64,000 nt of DNA from Hymenolepis diminuta. Its lineage: Eukaryota > Platyhelminthes > Cestoda > Cyclophyllidea > Hymenolepididae. Under the pieces are notes generated by a model. The model saw only the letters and a list, made by a program, of their open reading frames with translations, ran no database searches and was not told the DNA's origin. The stretch lies in the NCBI GenBank assembly GCA_900708905.1, contig CAADRB010000017.1, positions 1,950,251 through 2,014,250 of the forward strand. The letters run 5' to 3'. Made by a program: the position numbers and the translations under genes. Below are positions 25,701 through 34,423 of this stretch, piece after piece. Numbering within the stretch: the stretch's first letter is position 1; every line of letters starts with the position of its first letter.

Positions 25701-28700
25701 GAATTACCCAATCACATTGTCTATCAAAAATCGCTTAATTAATCAGTGATTACTACCCAGAATCAACTTCTAAGTCATGCTCAAGGAACAGAGAAAGTTT
25801 GTTTTTTCTAGCAGTCTTCTGACGTTTGATTGTGTAGCCACAGAAGCATTGAGTTATGGCTCGAAAAAACATTTTGTAAAATAGCAAAATTCAATTTTCG
25901 AAGGAACAATAATTACAAAGTGGATTTCCGTTATTGAAATGATTATTGGAGTTGATAATGCCAAGCTAACCATGGTAACACTTAAAAAACTTTATTTTAC
26001 TTAAAGAATAAAAATGCTTCAAGATAAATGATAAGACGAAGAAAGCTAAGTAATTTTCGACCATGAAAGAATTCGGGAGATAGGCAATTTGCAGATAAGT
26101 AGGCAATAAAAACAGGATAGTCTGGGATGAGACTGCCCATCCCAGTGCATTCTTTGATCAATTAGGAAACTGATCGGGGTAAAAATCACATGGCAGACTA
26201 CGTCGGATCATAAAGCAATTAAATCTATGCGAAAATATTTAATCGCTAACTGGAATGAGATAAATTAATGATTCGTAGTTTTTCTTCTGAATTTGACTTA
26301 GTTGAGAAACCTCTCTTCTCTCAAGTGATTTATAGGGAACATTGATAGGTATAATTAACTGAATTCAACAATTCTGAAAGGATACTTTGGTTGAGGTATT
26401 AATTTTAAAGTTATTTAAGGCGTAGGTCTAATTTAACATATAAAGATAGAAAATCGCAAATGACTGATAATTTGATTGAAGGAAACATTTAATTAAAACC
26501 AAATTATTGATTAACTTACAGGAAATAAATATGTTGGGAATAGCTGCTTGGGAAGTCAAGGGGATATATTTTGAAGATAATGACATTTTCCTCAAAGGAA
26601 ATGCTCTATGTTACGATAGTGAGAGACTTTGTTCAGGAAACTAGAGAGAGAAGTACATAAAATTTCAGCAACAACGTTACTAACCGTACTTGGCTAAGAA
26701 AAAGCAGGTCCTTTGGTGTTTACAGCCTAAGTAGAGTTGCAAGTCATTTCATGTAACTCCGCAGTTAACTTGCTTCATGACTGTTTGATTGAAAACAACG
26801 AGATCGATGCAAATTATGAGCAAGAAAAAAGCAATCCATCACGCAAATTTTCAAATTCATTGCATGATGGAAATAGGGCAGGCTATTACACTTTGGTGAA
26901 CGGAAAGAAAATGTATATATTGCATCTTATATTTGTACTTAAATCTGATTCGAAATAACTAGCATTAAAATATGATCGAAATAAAGTATCATACAAAAGT
27001 GGTACTACTACAAATGATTTCAATCAGGCTTATAAAAGAGTGAGAACAATGGAGAAGCAACTTCCTATTTCCTAAAGCAAAAGACTTGAATATTAATTGA
27101 CTATAGTGAAAGAGATTTCATTTGAAATTATAGTTGTATATGTGTCATTGTTTTCAGTTTCTAAACTCAGGATTCTGTGATACTTAGTTTTGTGTTATGA
27201 TTTTGATCTTTCGCTAAAATTGCGTTCGAACAACTGGTTTTTGAAATTCATATTGTGTCAACAACTTCGCGCATTCTCGAATCATTAAATCTCTGAAGAT
27301 CTTTGTGAGGAGTTACTTGTAAATCACTCTATATATGTACATACATAGTATTAATAACAAATCATCCTACATCCATATTGGTAAGCCTAGGTATGAATTT
27401 GAATAAAAGTAAAATGAAAAGGGAGCTGCTTGACAGAAACTCCATTGTCTTTAATCTAAATAATCTCGTATATCGAAGATACATGAAAATGATTTTGTAA
27501 ATAATGTCGAGAAAGCTTTTACCTTGAGATAAATTTACCTGTTCGGCAAAACGCTATCACCACATGATCGCTTAGCCCATGGCAATTGACAATTCATTTT
27601 AAAGCGTTTGATCTGAGATAACGGACCGGTATGACGCACACCCAATGCTGTCCACATAACCGCCCACACGCCAAACTTTACGACGGATTCAACTGAACCC
27701 AAAATTGCGTCATCAAAGCCATTAATTACGGCATGATGTTTCACGAACTGAAGTACTGGCCAAAGGGGCAAATATTTGTGAAAATATTAGGATATTGTAT
27801 TTAAAATCTGAAGACAAAAATAGTGGTTGAATTTAAAAGTCACTTCCCATAAAGATCCCCCTACTTTTGAATGTTCAAGAATGTGTCAAGATATTGGCAC
27901 GCTGCAAAGTTTCAAAAAACCAGTTGTCTCATAGTGACAGATAATTATAGATCGCTACGAAGACAAACAAAAGATGGTTATCTGAAACTCGGAAGCACAG
28001 AATTAAAAAAATACTTCAGGAGAATGCCAAATACGAATTGTGGACTTCAGCGAAAACCTCGAGTTGTGTATTCTGTGTATCTTCCTTAGTATAAAAAAAT
28101 GACGAATACTTGAGCAATTTGATTTTAAACTCAGCGTTACATCTCAGTTACCATGTACTATTCCAATTCTTAAACGGTCATATGAAAATCCAACAATCAC
28201 ATGAACGGTGTTTGACAACATTTCAGTCTATAAACAGATATATGAAAAAGTTCAAGTACACGTATTATCGCAACTGGATTAAATGTAATTACGTAAAAGT
28301 TAGCACTGAAAAAGAATAAATTTGCAGGTTAAAATTCGCTGTCACGCAGTTGACTTTCCAAATATTTTTAAACACAACTCTTTTTGTAAATTGTCTCCGT
28401 TAAACAAATAACTCTTCCCTTCTAAATGAATATTCTGTTAGCATTTAAAAAAAAATAATTTCTAGAAAAAACGAGGTCATTTATTCCGTAATTGCTTAAA
28501 AGAACTGATGAGATCGCTAATCCAAAATTTTGGTAATTCCATTCCCTGAATGGCTCTATTTCGTAACTGTTTACAATTAGGCATAGCACGATCAAAAGTT
28601 CATATAAGGTCTGGCAGCCGGCAGTAAGATACAACGGTCATTAATAATTAACCGAAGTCGTGCTTTATGATATACGTTAAGTGACGCTCGGTTTTTAAAT

Positions 28701-31700
28701 AAGTGAGAATATAAATACTTAAACGATTTGCACTTTGGTTTCGATGCTGCAAAAGACTGTCGAAAACAGGCAAATATCCAGGACATGTCTTTTCCTGCAA
28801 TCGCGAAATAACCTATTTGAGGGTAAATAAAGAAGATTAATTAATTAATTAATTAATTACTTCAGTATACATGACGGACGCATGAAATAATGATTTTTTT
28901 TATAGAGAAGAGTTACATGGAAATATCTTGAAAATCGTTTCTACAAACTCCATTAAGTCCATTTTCGTCAAATGTAATTTTTTCATTAAGAGTATTAAGT
29001 CTGTTTCAGTTTTATCGTCTCGGCCGTTAAAGAGAACTTCCTTAACTCCTTATTAACTATTAATTAAAAAGAAAATAGTTTAAATTACATTAATTACAGC
29101 AAAAATGATAAAATGGAAAATACATTCGGAGCTTGTAAGGAAGTTAAGTTGGACTTAACACTACATAATAAAACTGAAGCCAAAGTTCCTGAACAAATCC
29201 ATCCACTAAGAGTTTACAATTATAATAATAATTGAAAGAGTCATCAGAAGTTAGAAAAAGAGTTAATCTGCAATTGGTATAAAATTTCTCTGAATATTCG
29301 AGAATGGATTCTTTGATAGGGTTCAGCGAAGCACAATCGAGATATTCTGTGGACATAATTTCTCCAAGTATGTGATTCATCGAAATTGATGAGAACATGA
29401 CAGGCACGTGTGGTATTCAGTACTACTACTCAAGATAATGGCCATAATTATCGATTGAAGCAAAGGTTATGGGTTCATGCGCTTTTAAACATTTATCTGA
29501 AATACATCCTACTTTCTACGTGAAGGACACGAAGATAGTCAGATTACTAATTCTTTCAATCATCAATTATTGGTTTCGATTATCTTATAATTCGTTAGAA
29601 CTAAGACATCCACCGGTGATAGCGTGCTTATGAATGCAAAGACATCAAAAAGACAGACCTAAAGCTACATTTATGGATGAGGTGATCAAGCAGAATGTGA
29701 GTTCGCTGTTCTCGTGTATTCCTCTGAACGCTTATCAAAGCATAAAATTAGAAGCTAAACTTTATTAAAGATTTTCTATAATTTGCCACTTATTATAATC
29801 ATGTCTTTGCTAAGTAACACTTTAGCTTTGACCGAAGCACTGAAGAAATATTTCATCAAAAGTTAACGTAGGTGTGATGTAAATCATGTCAGTTACCATA
29901 GTTTTAAGTAACTGAATTTATTGCTTCGCTCTTCGGCTGAAAGGCAACAAGATGGGTTATGCAGTGACAGGCCACGGCAGAAAAGGTTATAAAGGCAGAA
30001 TATTTGTAAGCCATATCATATCTGATATCACTGTCTTTTTAGAAATGTTATAAAATGCACATTTTGTGTATTACTTTTTAGGTGTAACATTGGAGGAAAA
30101 AATGATGCTTACTGCAGGACCCAAATCCGAAAATAGTTTGAATGTGACAAATGAATACACAAAAGAATTATACATTTTCTGGATAGTTAACATAGATAAA
30201 TTTAAGAAAATATGGAAATAAGATACCTTTCTGAGTACAATAAAGACGATGTTGTAATTTGAAAAGATGTAAAAAATTCTGGCGAATACAATGCTAATTT
30301 GGAGATAAATCAGCTTAGCATTTGTAAAGAGATTGAGAAAGGAAACAGAAGCAGTTTAAACTGAATCTAGAGTAACCAGAGCCCATCAATGGGTAGGCAA
30401 ACCAAAGAAAATAATGTGATAGAATACCAAGGAATGGTTTCCTAAGGTATTAATACTGGACTCTGGTGGTGATTCCGATAACTTTTTCCACCTTATTGAA
30501 GGTAATTACACTCCATTGCACATCATGGTACGTTGATTGAAGAAATCGCAGTTGAGCATACATCTGTTGACCAATATTAAGTACCTTTCAATTGCATGAA
30601 CTCAGCCCCCATTCAGCCACAAGACTGGAGTGAGATAGAGTCGGTGGAAGAGTGATTTTATTAGAGAAAAATAAAGAGAAGGAAGTAACGTTGTAAGAAG
30701 TGCGTTGAAGTGACTAAATAGGGAAGTAAAGCTCAAAGCACAAGTGTTAAATTCCGAGAAATATTGGGGATGAGTAGTACACAGACTGAATTGAGAGAGA
30801 TAAAACTGGGAAGACTGAAAAGTAAATCATGATAACCGATAAAGTAGATACTTAATAACCTTATTACTATAAATAAACGGAAAAATCTTGATTTCTAATC
30901 ACAATGTCAATCAATGGAAAATAACCTCCGATACTTATCCAAGTTTACAGATGTGAAAAACATATCTGACTGATACGGGACCGGACGGTACAAACTGATA
31001 TTTCCCAGGCTACATTTTTACGTTGCGCATGGGAATTTCATAAGTGTGAATTCCAAGGACTTCTCATATGTGAAAAGAAGTACGTACTAAGGTAGATTAG
31101 TCATCGGCAAGTCAGCGATAAACATCAAAGTGCGTAGCCTCTCTAAGGCTGAGAAAATTAACAGGATCCATAATAATATTCGACTTTGAAGTAATCATTC
31201 ATTTCTCGTTAACTACATGTACAATGAATGTTGCTGAAACATATAAAAGTTGGTCTAAAATAGAAATCTACACATCGAAATTCAATGAAGTGCCGATAAA
31301 TCCTCTAAATCCATTACAGTGGTGTCAAAGATTTCTTGACCATAACTTAACAAACACCATACGTGAACACTAATTCCTTCAAATCGATAAGTGTTTGTTC
31401 ACAGAACAACTATGAAGAAGTTTCTATGGATGGCTTTCAGTGTCTAGATATTAATTAGATGACTCAATTCAGTCTCTCAGAAAATAATTATATAAAATTA
31501 CGTACATAGAACCTCAGACAAACTATCTAAAAGACAACCACCACCTCCAAGAAAATTACCACAAACGTGCATGCTGACTCACGGTCAGGGTTGGATTAGA
31601 TTCTACATCCTTCACTTTGCGGATGGTAGGACTTCCAGTTTGCGCGTCTCGATCACAGGGTAGTAAAATGCTGGATTCTTGCATGAGAGAGTCACCCAGT

Positions 31701-34096
31701 ACTCGTTTCTGGGGGAAGGGTGAGAAGAGATGCCCTCCTACCACAGCGTGACCTCTTTCTAGATAAATGGGTGCCGGTGGCGATGCTGATATTTTGGCTT
31801 CCATCCGATAAAACTTATTGGCAGGATCTAAGAGGTTAATACAGATGAAGTTAGTACAGAACTTGTTTTGGATTTTTGAACGGGTAATATGCTGTGTCAT
31901 GGTGAGCGCACGGGAAAGCGTATGAAATTATTGAATGGATGTTTGAGGATAGGAGAGCATTGGAGAAGAATAGGTATCCTAGAAAAGTAGGATCCACCAA
32001 CTCTATTATCAATAATTAACAAGACCAATCGGAAATATTATCTGACATTAAAAATGAAATTCTGGTGTTCAGGAATATTTTCCAACACCATTTGCCAGAT
32101 TCCATAAGCTGGTGATGCAGTTGTCAACGTCTACATTTGACGTGTTTGAGGTCAAGTGATCAACGCACATCAGTTAAATGTAGTGACGTGGATGGTCAAC
32201 CGTGCTAGTTAATGCTAGTTGGAAAGAGGTCTATAGAGCGACTCATATGAGCAACTATGGGTATCTTCCATTAATTCAAATAAAGTTTTGTGAACACCTT
32301 TGCTAATGAGTTTGGGAAGTTTGTCAACTTCCAATGAATTGTGTGTTCATACACATCGCCAATATGTGGTGGGATTTTCCGATAAATAAGTGAATACTTC
32401 ATATGAATAAGTGTTCAAGATCAAATCTTCATCTGGTTTGCAATAACTGCTTAGCCAGAACTCCTAGTATTCTCTAAGGTTGAAAAGGATATTTCTGGAT
32501 GTACGATTTAAGCCCAGTCTATGTAAGGCGAGGTGGCTAATAGAATCTCTGCTTGTATAACTGAAATATGATACAAATTTATCCTAGTCTTAGCCGATTT
32601 TGGAAAGTCTTAAGATTGGGGAGTTATATTATTAATTGTGGTTGGTTTGCTCAATCAGTATTTCAATAATGAAGATAAATGCAGTGTACACACATGTGAA
32701 ATAAAAATGGTGAACCGAGTGGAAATACAATCTCAAATTCAAATCTTAAAAAGCACTTTTTCCTATCTTCAAGCTGTATATTTTCTTATTACTGTCAAAC
32801 AAATTGACAGTTTGATTTCTTACACAACAAACATCTTTGACGAAATATTTGCTTTTAAGAACGAAAGAATTTCCATTCAAAAACTACTGCGAGTGCACGT
32901 GGGTCATAAGTTTTGTGTTGTTTGTGTGGTATTTGGTTCACAAACTAACATAGAAGCATGCGTTCCTTTCGAAAACACAAATTAACCTTTTTTAAACCAC
33001 AAAATTGTTACTATTTCAGTGACAGCCTTTCACATTCTGTGCAAATGCGAAAAAATTTGAATAAAGAGAAACTTACCAAATTTCTGACACCGACTGAATT
33101 TAAACCGCCCGCTTCGCAAATGAATGCGACAGAAAAGCTGATTTTAACGAGCCGTTTAATTTAAACTCCACAACATGGTGTCTTACGAACAAGATGAAGT
33201 CTCGAATCCCATCCAGCGGTACACCAATGGATAAGTCAGATTTGTACCAAAAGTTCACTTAACTGCAGCCAAACATAAGGACAACAAGCTAACCAATTTC
33301 TGATTAACTGACAAGCTAATAAAGTTCAACTTTTCGTATGATTCTACAGTAAATTAAATTTTTGATATATCCAAAAGTATATGTACTTACCAAGTACATA
33401 GAGTGAAGTTTTCATACTATAATGAGAATTTGGACTTTATATCTTGATAGAAATTCCAAAGCGGGAGAAACTTTAGCTTATAATTTTATTGGAAATTTCA
33501 CAATTCAGTTCCATTGTGTGAGAACATGACACATTTCCAAAATTACATGACTTTAGGAAAGTGTAAGACTGAAAGTTTGGCATAGCTCTTTGAAGAAGTG
33601 TTGCAGAATATGACATCGATGCTAATGGTTAAATGAATTCATTTACAGATGCTTCAATTACAATAAAAGAAAACTGGCGAAAACTTACCTCATCTAAATA
33701 CCATCCTCAATAATTACTGTTAATAGCAAGTCTCATTAATTTCCTAAATGATTATAGTAGACTAAATAGGAATTCCTAGGGGCTAATTCATAGTACTAAA
33801 TTAATTCATATTCTCAAATTTGATGTGATTTATTAACACCGAATCTGAACTAATCAGAATTTCCAACTTCATTCCTTCAAAATCAAAGAAATAAAAAGCT
33901 ATGCACCTGCTTATTAGATTATAAACACGTTTTCCGACTTAATAAGTTAATAGAATCCATGAATTTTAAAGAAATGAAAAAATTTAAAACTAACATGAAT
34001 TTGTAAAAATATACATACACTACGCTGTCATTGAGGTTCACAGTCCGGATCAGGCCTAATTAGTTAACACATCATAGAATCCAAATTACCCGACAT
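13429..34096 (-). CDS. SCHIP1: SCHIP1-like (FEZ/SCHIP family) gene, nine exons
   Basis: Homologue of schwannomin-interacting protein 1, a cytoplasmic coiled-coil protein. Known relatives bind merlin/NF2 and ankyrin-G, and the fly protein acts in Hippo signalling. Coding exons (minus strand, in order): 34096-34090, 31827-31583, 23718-23524, 23259-23155, 22386-22191, 21736-21681, 19069-18961, 14804-14711, 13744-13429. They sum to 1323 bases, 440 residues plus TAG. Recognition rests on two regions: exon 5 has FRICFGTEF followed by an acidic SDEDDEDD run, as in the SCHIP1 RICFVNDS-plus-acidic segment, and exons 7-8 encode the conserved C-terminal coiled coil (QIQLIINDLLDQI then NMELM and RDDL, against QLQVIVNDLHSQI). 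Exon 9 adds a Ser/Pro/Arg-rich tail of about 100 residues. The exon 5/6 junction is the weak point. Family call is fairly sure; exact ends of exons 1, 5 and 6 are inferred. Confidence 0.75.
14711..14804 (-). CDS. SCHIP1: SCHIP1-like exon 8 (coiled coil, continued)
   Basis: 94 bases, phase 1 in, phase 2 out. The acceptor is AAAATTTACAG and the donor a perfect GTAAGT. The bridging codon from exon 7 is CAA (Gln), then KNMELMHELPKRDDLILEK; the ELM and RDDL positions match EELVQLLLIRDEL of the family. The phases on both sides fit exons 7 and 9 exactly, the best evidence that the three belong together. Confidence 0.75.
14967..14989. repeat. (CA)n(TA)n compound microsatellite
   Basis: Five CA units running into seven TA units. 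Confidence 0.9.
15828..16028 (+). CDS. Short ORF antisense in SCHIP1-like intron 7
   Basis: 66-residue frame starting with ATG in a good context (CTACCACATGG) in a local G+C-rich patch. Reads MDVNDPIIFPLSVHYFPK, later PPPIRYVVGKEESTNGP. The minus strand of the same patch also has a 42-codon frame after an acceptor (CTTTTCCAATAG), so strand is uncertain. No family recognised. Confidence 0.3.
   Translation: MDVNDPIIFPLSVHYFPKPIVNFFSPHLTDCTSPPPIRYVVGKEESTNGPRVYVRGITDYWKSRLN
16598..17000 (+). repeat. LTR copy C, in SCHIP1-like intron 7
   Basis: Starts CTGGAGGATGACC; shares CACATTTTCCGTGAAAATAA, CCCATGACTCAAACCCCTAC, CCCTGCCCAAGTGACTCAT and TTCTACTTTTTGGGACTGC with the other copies. Ends TGTAACTCCTAAAA, then TGGTGACTTCGG as primer-binding site. 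Antisense to the host gene. Confidence 0.6.
17408..17460 (+). repeat. tRNA-derived SINE, head fragment
   Basis: CTGCGCAGTTGTTACGCAAC then GTGCCGAGTCAGATAGGCG follows the SINE head (GCGCAG-GTTA-ACGTGCC-AGTCAGA). Confidence 0.4.
17825..17841. repeat. (GGT)n microsatellite
   Basis: Five to six perfect GGT units. Confidence 0.9.
18213..18226. other. Assembly gap (14 N)
   Basis: Fourteen N bases in SCHIP1-like intron 7, close to a SINE copy. True length is unknown. Confidence 0.98.
18240..18425 (-). repeat. tRNA-derived SINE, copy in SCHIP1-like intron 7
   Basis: On the minus strand it holds the clearest B-box of the family, GGGTTCGACAC, followed by GCATACCCAGTAATCGG and AATAGCCAATCACACTAG. It ends near the assembly gap at 18213. 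Confidence 0.6.
18961..19069 (-). CDS. SCHIP1: SCHIP1-like exon 7 (start of conserved coiled coil)
   Basis: 109 bases, phase 0 in, phase 1 out. The acceptor is GACTTTATTTAG and the donor a perfect GTAAGT. It encodes LGVIETEDGMLSPQSL followed by QIQLIINDLLDQIS. The IINDL--QI heptads line up without gaps with the SCHIP1 coiled coil (VIVNDLHSQI). It has no in-frame ATG of useful length, so it is invisible to ordinary ORF lists. Confidence 0.75.
19168..19191. repeat. (TA)n microsatellite
   Basis: About eleven perfect TA units, 100 bases upstream of SCHIP1-like exon 7. Confidence 0.95.
19637..19760 (-). CDS. Exon-like open frame in SCHIP1-like intron 6
   Basis: Forty open codons to TAG: HQVRVNLYSVDLGESK, then NATYIKAKNVTFNHKEAF. 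Composition is coding-like, with one N-glycosylation sequon, but there is no strong acceptor directly before it and no donor. It could be an alternative terminal exon or a decayed gene piece. Confidence 0.25.
21681..21736 (-). CDS. SCHIP1: SCHIP1-like exon 6 (56 bases)
   Basis: The acceptor is CATTTGACAG and the donor a strong GTAAGA. It is readable in only one phase (phase 1 in, phase 0 out), giving KKALFCDLQIEGLRDAFR. Its out-phase fits exon 7 exactly. The open frame extends beyond both ends, so the splice sites and not the ORF set the limits. The segment leads into the conserved coiled coil. Confidence 0.6.
22191..22386 (-). CDS. SCHIP1: SCHIP1-like exon 5 (RICF motif and acidic run)
   Basis: The acceptor is TCTGTTTTAG; the frame starts VNNSSYFRICFGTEF, then SDEDDEDDPF and a Ser-rich stretch. 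Two donors are possible: GTAGGC after 22210 (phase 0) or a weaker GTAGCT after 22191 (phase 1). Only the second fits exon 6, which cannot be read in phase 0, and it gives TEAK followed by IKKAL, close to the QAEAKMALAM piece of vertebrate SCHIP1. The longer exon is therefore given here, with the caveat that an unseen exon could instead lie between exons 5 and 6. Confidence 0.65.
23155..23259 (-). CDS. SCHIP1: SCHIP1-like exon 4
   Basis: 105 bases, phase 0 in and out, 35 residues beginning SRKRNVNWGDRKSIRLS. The acceptor is TTTCCTTTAAAG; the donor is AAG-GTTGGT, of middling quality. The stretch corresponds in position to the NERESIRQKLALGSF region of vertebrate SCHIP1, which also comes just before the RICF motif. 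It runs into exon 5 without breaking the frame. Confidence 0.7.
23524..23718 (-). CDS. SCHIP1: SCHIP1-like exon 3
   Basis: 195 bases, phase 0 at both ends. The acceptor is TCTCTCTTACAG and the donor AAG-GTAATT. It encodes 65 mostly polar residues, starting SSYGESDSVISSC and ending NESPPPK, rich in Ser, Asp and Glu like the disordered middle of SCHIP1 proteins. It follows a 7.7 kb intron and precedes a 264-base one. Because length and phases are multiples of three it could be skipped without a frameshift. Confidence 0.75.
24441..24640 (-). CDS. Candidate last exon nested in SCHIP1-like intron 2
   Basis: 200 bases, phase 1 in, TGA stop; the acceptor is TTTATGTTATTTAG. Reads FELKCPDGVPICQSRKHGF, then NVVVNINQQSDQIRIIGG and SVRVHFSVTALDVITFR. 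The alternating hydrophobic pattern and the CPDG-PIC motif look like a beta-rich extracellular or secreted domain (inference). It sits on the same strand as the SCHIP1-like gene but carries a stop, so it would be an alternative 3' end or a nested gene. Not recognised. Confidence 0.4.
25205..25265 (-). repeat. tRNA-like SINE head
   Basis: Minus strand reads GTGGTCTAGTGGCTTAGTAA then TCACGCTGACACGAC, a tRNA-like A-box head similar to the one at 63670. No B-box follows, so it is a fragment. Confidence 0.4.
25530..25665 (-). repeat. tRNA-derived SINE, copy in SCHIP1-like intron 2
   Basis: On the minus strand: GGTCATGAGATCGATATTCA, GTGCACATCCAGTGGGCGG, ATGGTCAACCTCAC, TAGCCAATGAAAG and GGGTTTCTCACC. 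This copy links the middle and tail of the family. Confidence 0.65.
26522..26644 (+). CDS. Candidate last exon inside SCHIP1-like intron 2, opposite strand
   Basis: The acceptor TTGATTAACTTACAG has a branch-like TTAAC. Phase 0 frame of 40 residues to TAG: EINMLGIAAWEVKGIYFED then NDIFLKGNALCYDSERL. Two cysteines near the C-terminus. No upstream partner exon was found with confidence, and 40 open codons can occur by chance, so this is a candidate only. Confidence 0.35.
   Translation, partial: EINMLGIAAWEVKGIYFEDNDIFLKGNALCYDSERLCSGN
26765..26895 (+). CDS. Candidate internal exon, opposite strand to SCHIP1-like gene
   Basis: The acceptor is CATGTAACTCCGCAG; phase 1 in, phase 0 out, donor GTGAAC. 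The frame NLLHDCLIENNEIDANYEQ, then SNPSRKFSNSLHDGNRAG is polar and coding-like. It lies 120 bases after the candidate exon ending in a stop at 26644, so the two cannot sit in one reading frame unless spliced alternatively. Confidence 0.3.
27539..27747 (-). CDS. Candidate exon nested in SCHIP1-like intron 2
   Basis: 209 bases open, with acceptor GGCCAGTACTTCAG and good donor CAG-GTAAAT (phase 2 out). Reads FVKHHAVINGFDD, then SVESVVKFGVWAVMW, then a polar stretch. It cannot be spliced into exon 3 of the SCHIP1-like gene because that phase hits a stop. The ESVVKFGVW piece faintly recalls the second hydrophobic hairpin of reticulons, but the match is a handful of residues and should not be relied on. 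Confidence 0.3.
28100..31500. other. SCHIP1-like intron 2, A-rich plus strand, unexplained
   Basis: From about 29900 to 31300 the plus strand is A/G-rich with broken frames, a texture like decayed retroelement sequence. One short frame (30440-30535) reads ILDSGGDSDNFF, loosely like an aspartic protease loop; too weak to call. Confidence 0.35.
28836..28859. repeat. (TTAA)n microsatellite
   Basis: Five to six perfect ATTA/TTAA units. Confidence 0.9.
31583..31827 (-). CDS. SCHIP1: SCHIP1-like exon 2
   Basis: 245 bases, phase 1 in and phase 0 out. The acceptor is strong (a TACTAAC-type branch site and a pyrimidine tract before TTAG) and the donor is a perfect GTGAGT. It encodes a hydrophilic N-terminal segment containing IYLERGHAVVGGHLFSP and ending NPTLT. 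The open frame continues past both splice sites, so a simple ORF call overextends it. It joins exon 3 in phase 0 (NPTLT-SSYGES). No named domain; N-termini of this family are poorly conserved. Confidence 0.7.
32105..32240 (+). repeat. tRNA-derived SINE, plus-strand copy in SCHIP1-like intron 1
   Basis: GGTGATGCAGTTGTCAACGT, GAGGTCAAGTGATCAACGC, ACGTGGATGGTCAACCGTGC and TAGTTAATGCTAG follow the family order over about 130 bases. Confidence 0.6.
33170..33250 (+). repeat. Possible SINE fragment
   Basis: TCTCGAATCCCATCCAGCGG then TACACCAATGGATAAGTC resembles the B-box and middle of the SINE. Head not recognisable. Confidence 0.3.
34090..34096 (-). CDS. SCHIP1: SCHIP1-like exon 1: start codon and four more bases
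   Basis: Reads ATG TCG G then GTAATT as donor, so it leaves the reading frame in phase 1. That is exactly what exon 2 needs, and the junction codon becomes GAT (protein start MSDPANKF). It was chosen because it is the first ATG with a usable donor just below the CCAAT-box region. A ten-codon upstream frame (34136-34104) ends eight bases before this ATG and could damp translation. No transcript evidence; a different first exon is possible. Confidence 0.5.
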
Positions 34097-34282
34097 GGAA
34101 TCTTTAAAATTGTTTTTGGAAATAATGTGTTTCCATCAGTAGTTTCACGCATACGGAGATCGACCAATCAGGCACGTGCGCTAACGCTCAAGTAGCAGTG
34201 ACAAAGAGATTCCGGTCTCTGATTGGCCAGTGCTCGCAATCGATAGGTATAAGGTTAGAGCGCGCAGGCGTTGTGAAATTGC
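34097..34282. promoter_or_regulatory. Bidirectional promoter between SCHIP1-like gene and plus-strand gene
   Basis: The only clearly G+C-enriched intergenic stretch in the middle of the window. It holds a CCAAT box at 34164-34168, an inverted one (ATTGG) at 34222-34226, and an E-box CACGTG at 34173-34178. The CCAATCAG / CTGATTGG pair is a perfect 8-base inverted repeat spaced about 50 bases apart, a common NF-Y arrangement in divergent promoters. The minus-strand ATG (34096) and plus-strand ATG (34283) are 186 bases apart. A weak TATAAGG lies at 34249. Transcription start sites are not known. Confidence 0.6.
34104..34136 (-). CDS. Upstream ORF in the SCHIP1-like leader
   Basis: ATG GAA ACA then eight more codons to TAA, ten residues in all. 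It ends eight bases before the proposed SCHIP1-like ATG, so it would lie in the 5' leader if transcription starts near the CCAAT boxes. Possible translational damper; it may also be chance. Confidence 0.3.
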   Translation of the reverse strand: METHYFQKQF

Positions 34283-34423
34283 ATGGCTGAGAATTTGGTG
34301 AAGTCGTTTAGTCCATGATAGTTTTACGTACTCTTGTCTCAGGACCTTAAATCGAGGATTGCATCATGTTTACAAAAATCCGACCGTGATTTTGACTGTA
34401 CGCAGTTTTCAGATGTCTTGATG
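34283..34423 (+). CDS. 5' end of divergent plus-strand gene: exons 1 and 2 with a 45-base intron
   Basis: Exon 1 (34283-34297) reads MAENL; the donor is GTGAAG; the intron 34298-34342 is 45 bases and ends TTGTCTCAG. Exon 2 (34343 on) reads DLKSRIASCLQKSDRDFD then CTQFSDVLM and stops being open just after 34423. The donor is GTGTGA after 34423 or GTGAAG after 34425 (the same hexamer as exon 1). Very short 5' introns are typical of schistosome-type flatworm genes. The family is not recognised. The start is the first ATG downstream of the CCAAT boxes. Downstream linkage is not resolved. Confidence 0.55.

Noticed and set aside
32638..32985. 115-codon plus ORF, one of the longest in the window
   Set aside because: No splice or promoter context, Phe/Ile/Val-rich random composition. 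One or two frames of this length are expected by chance at this base composition.
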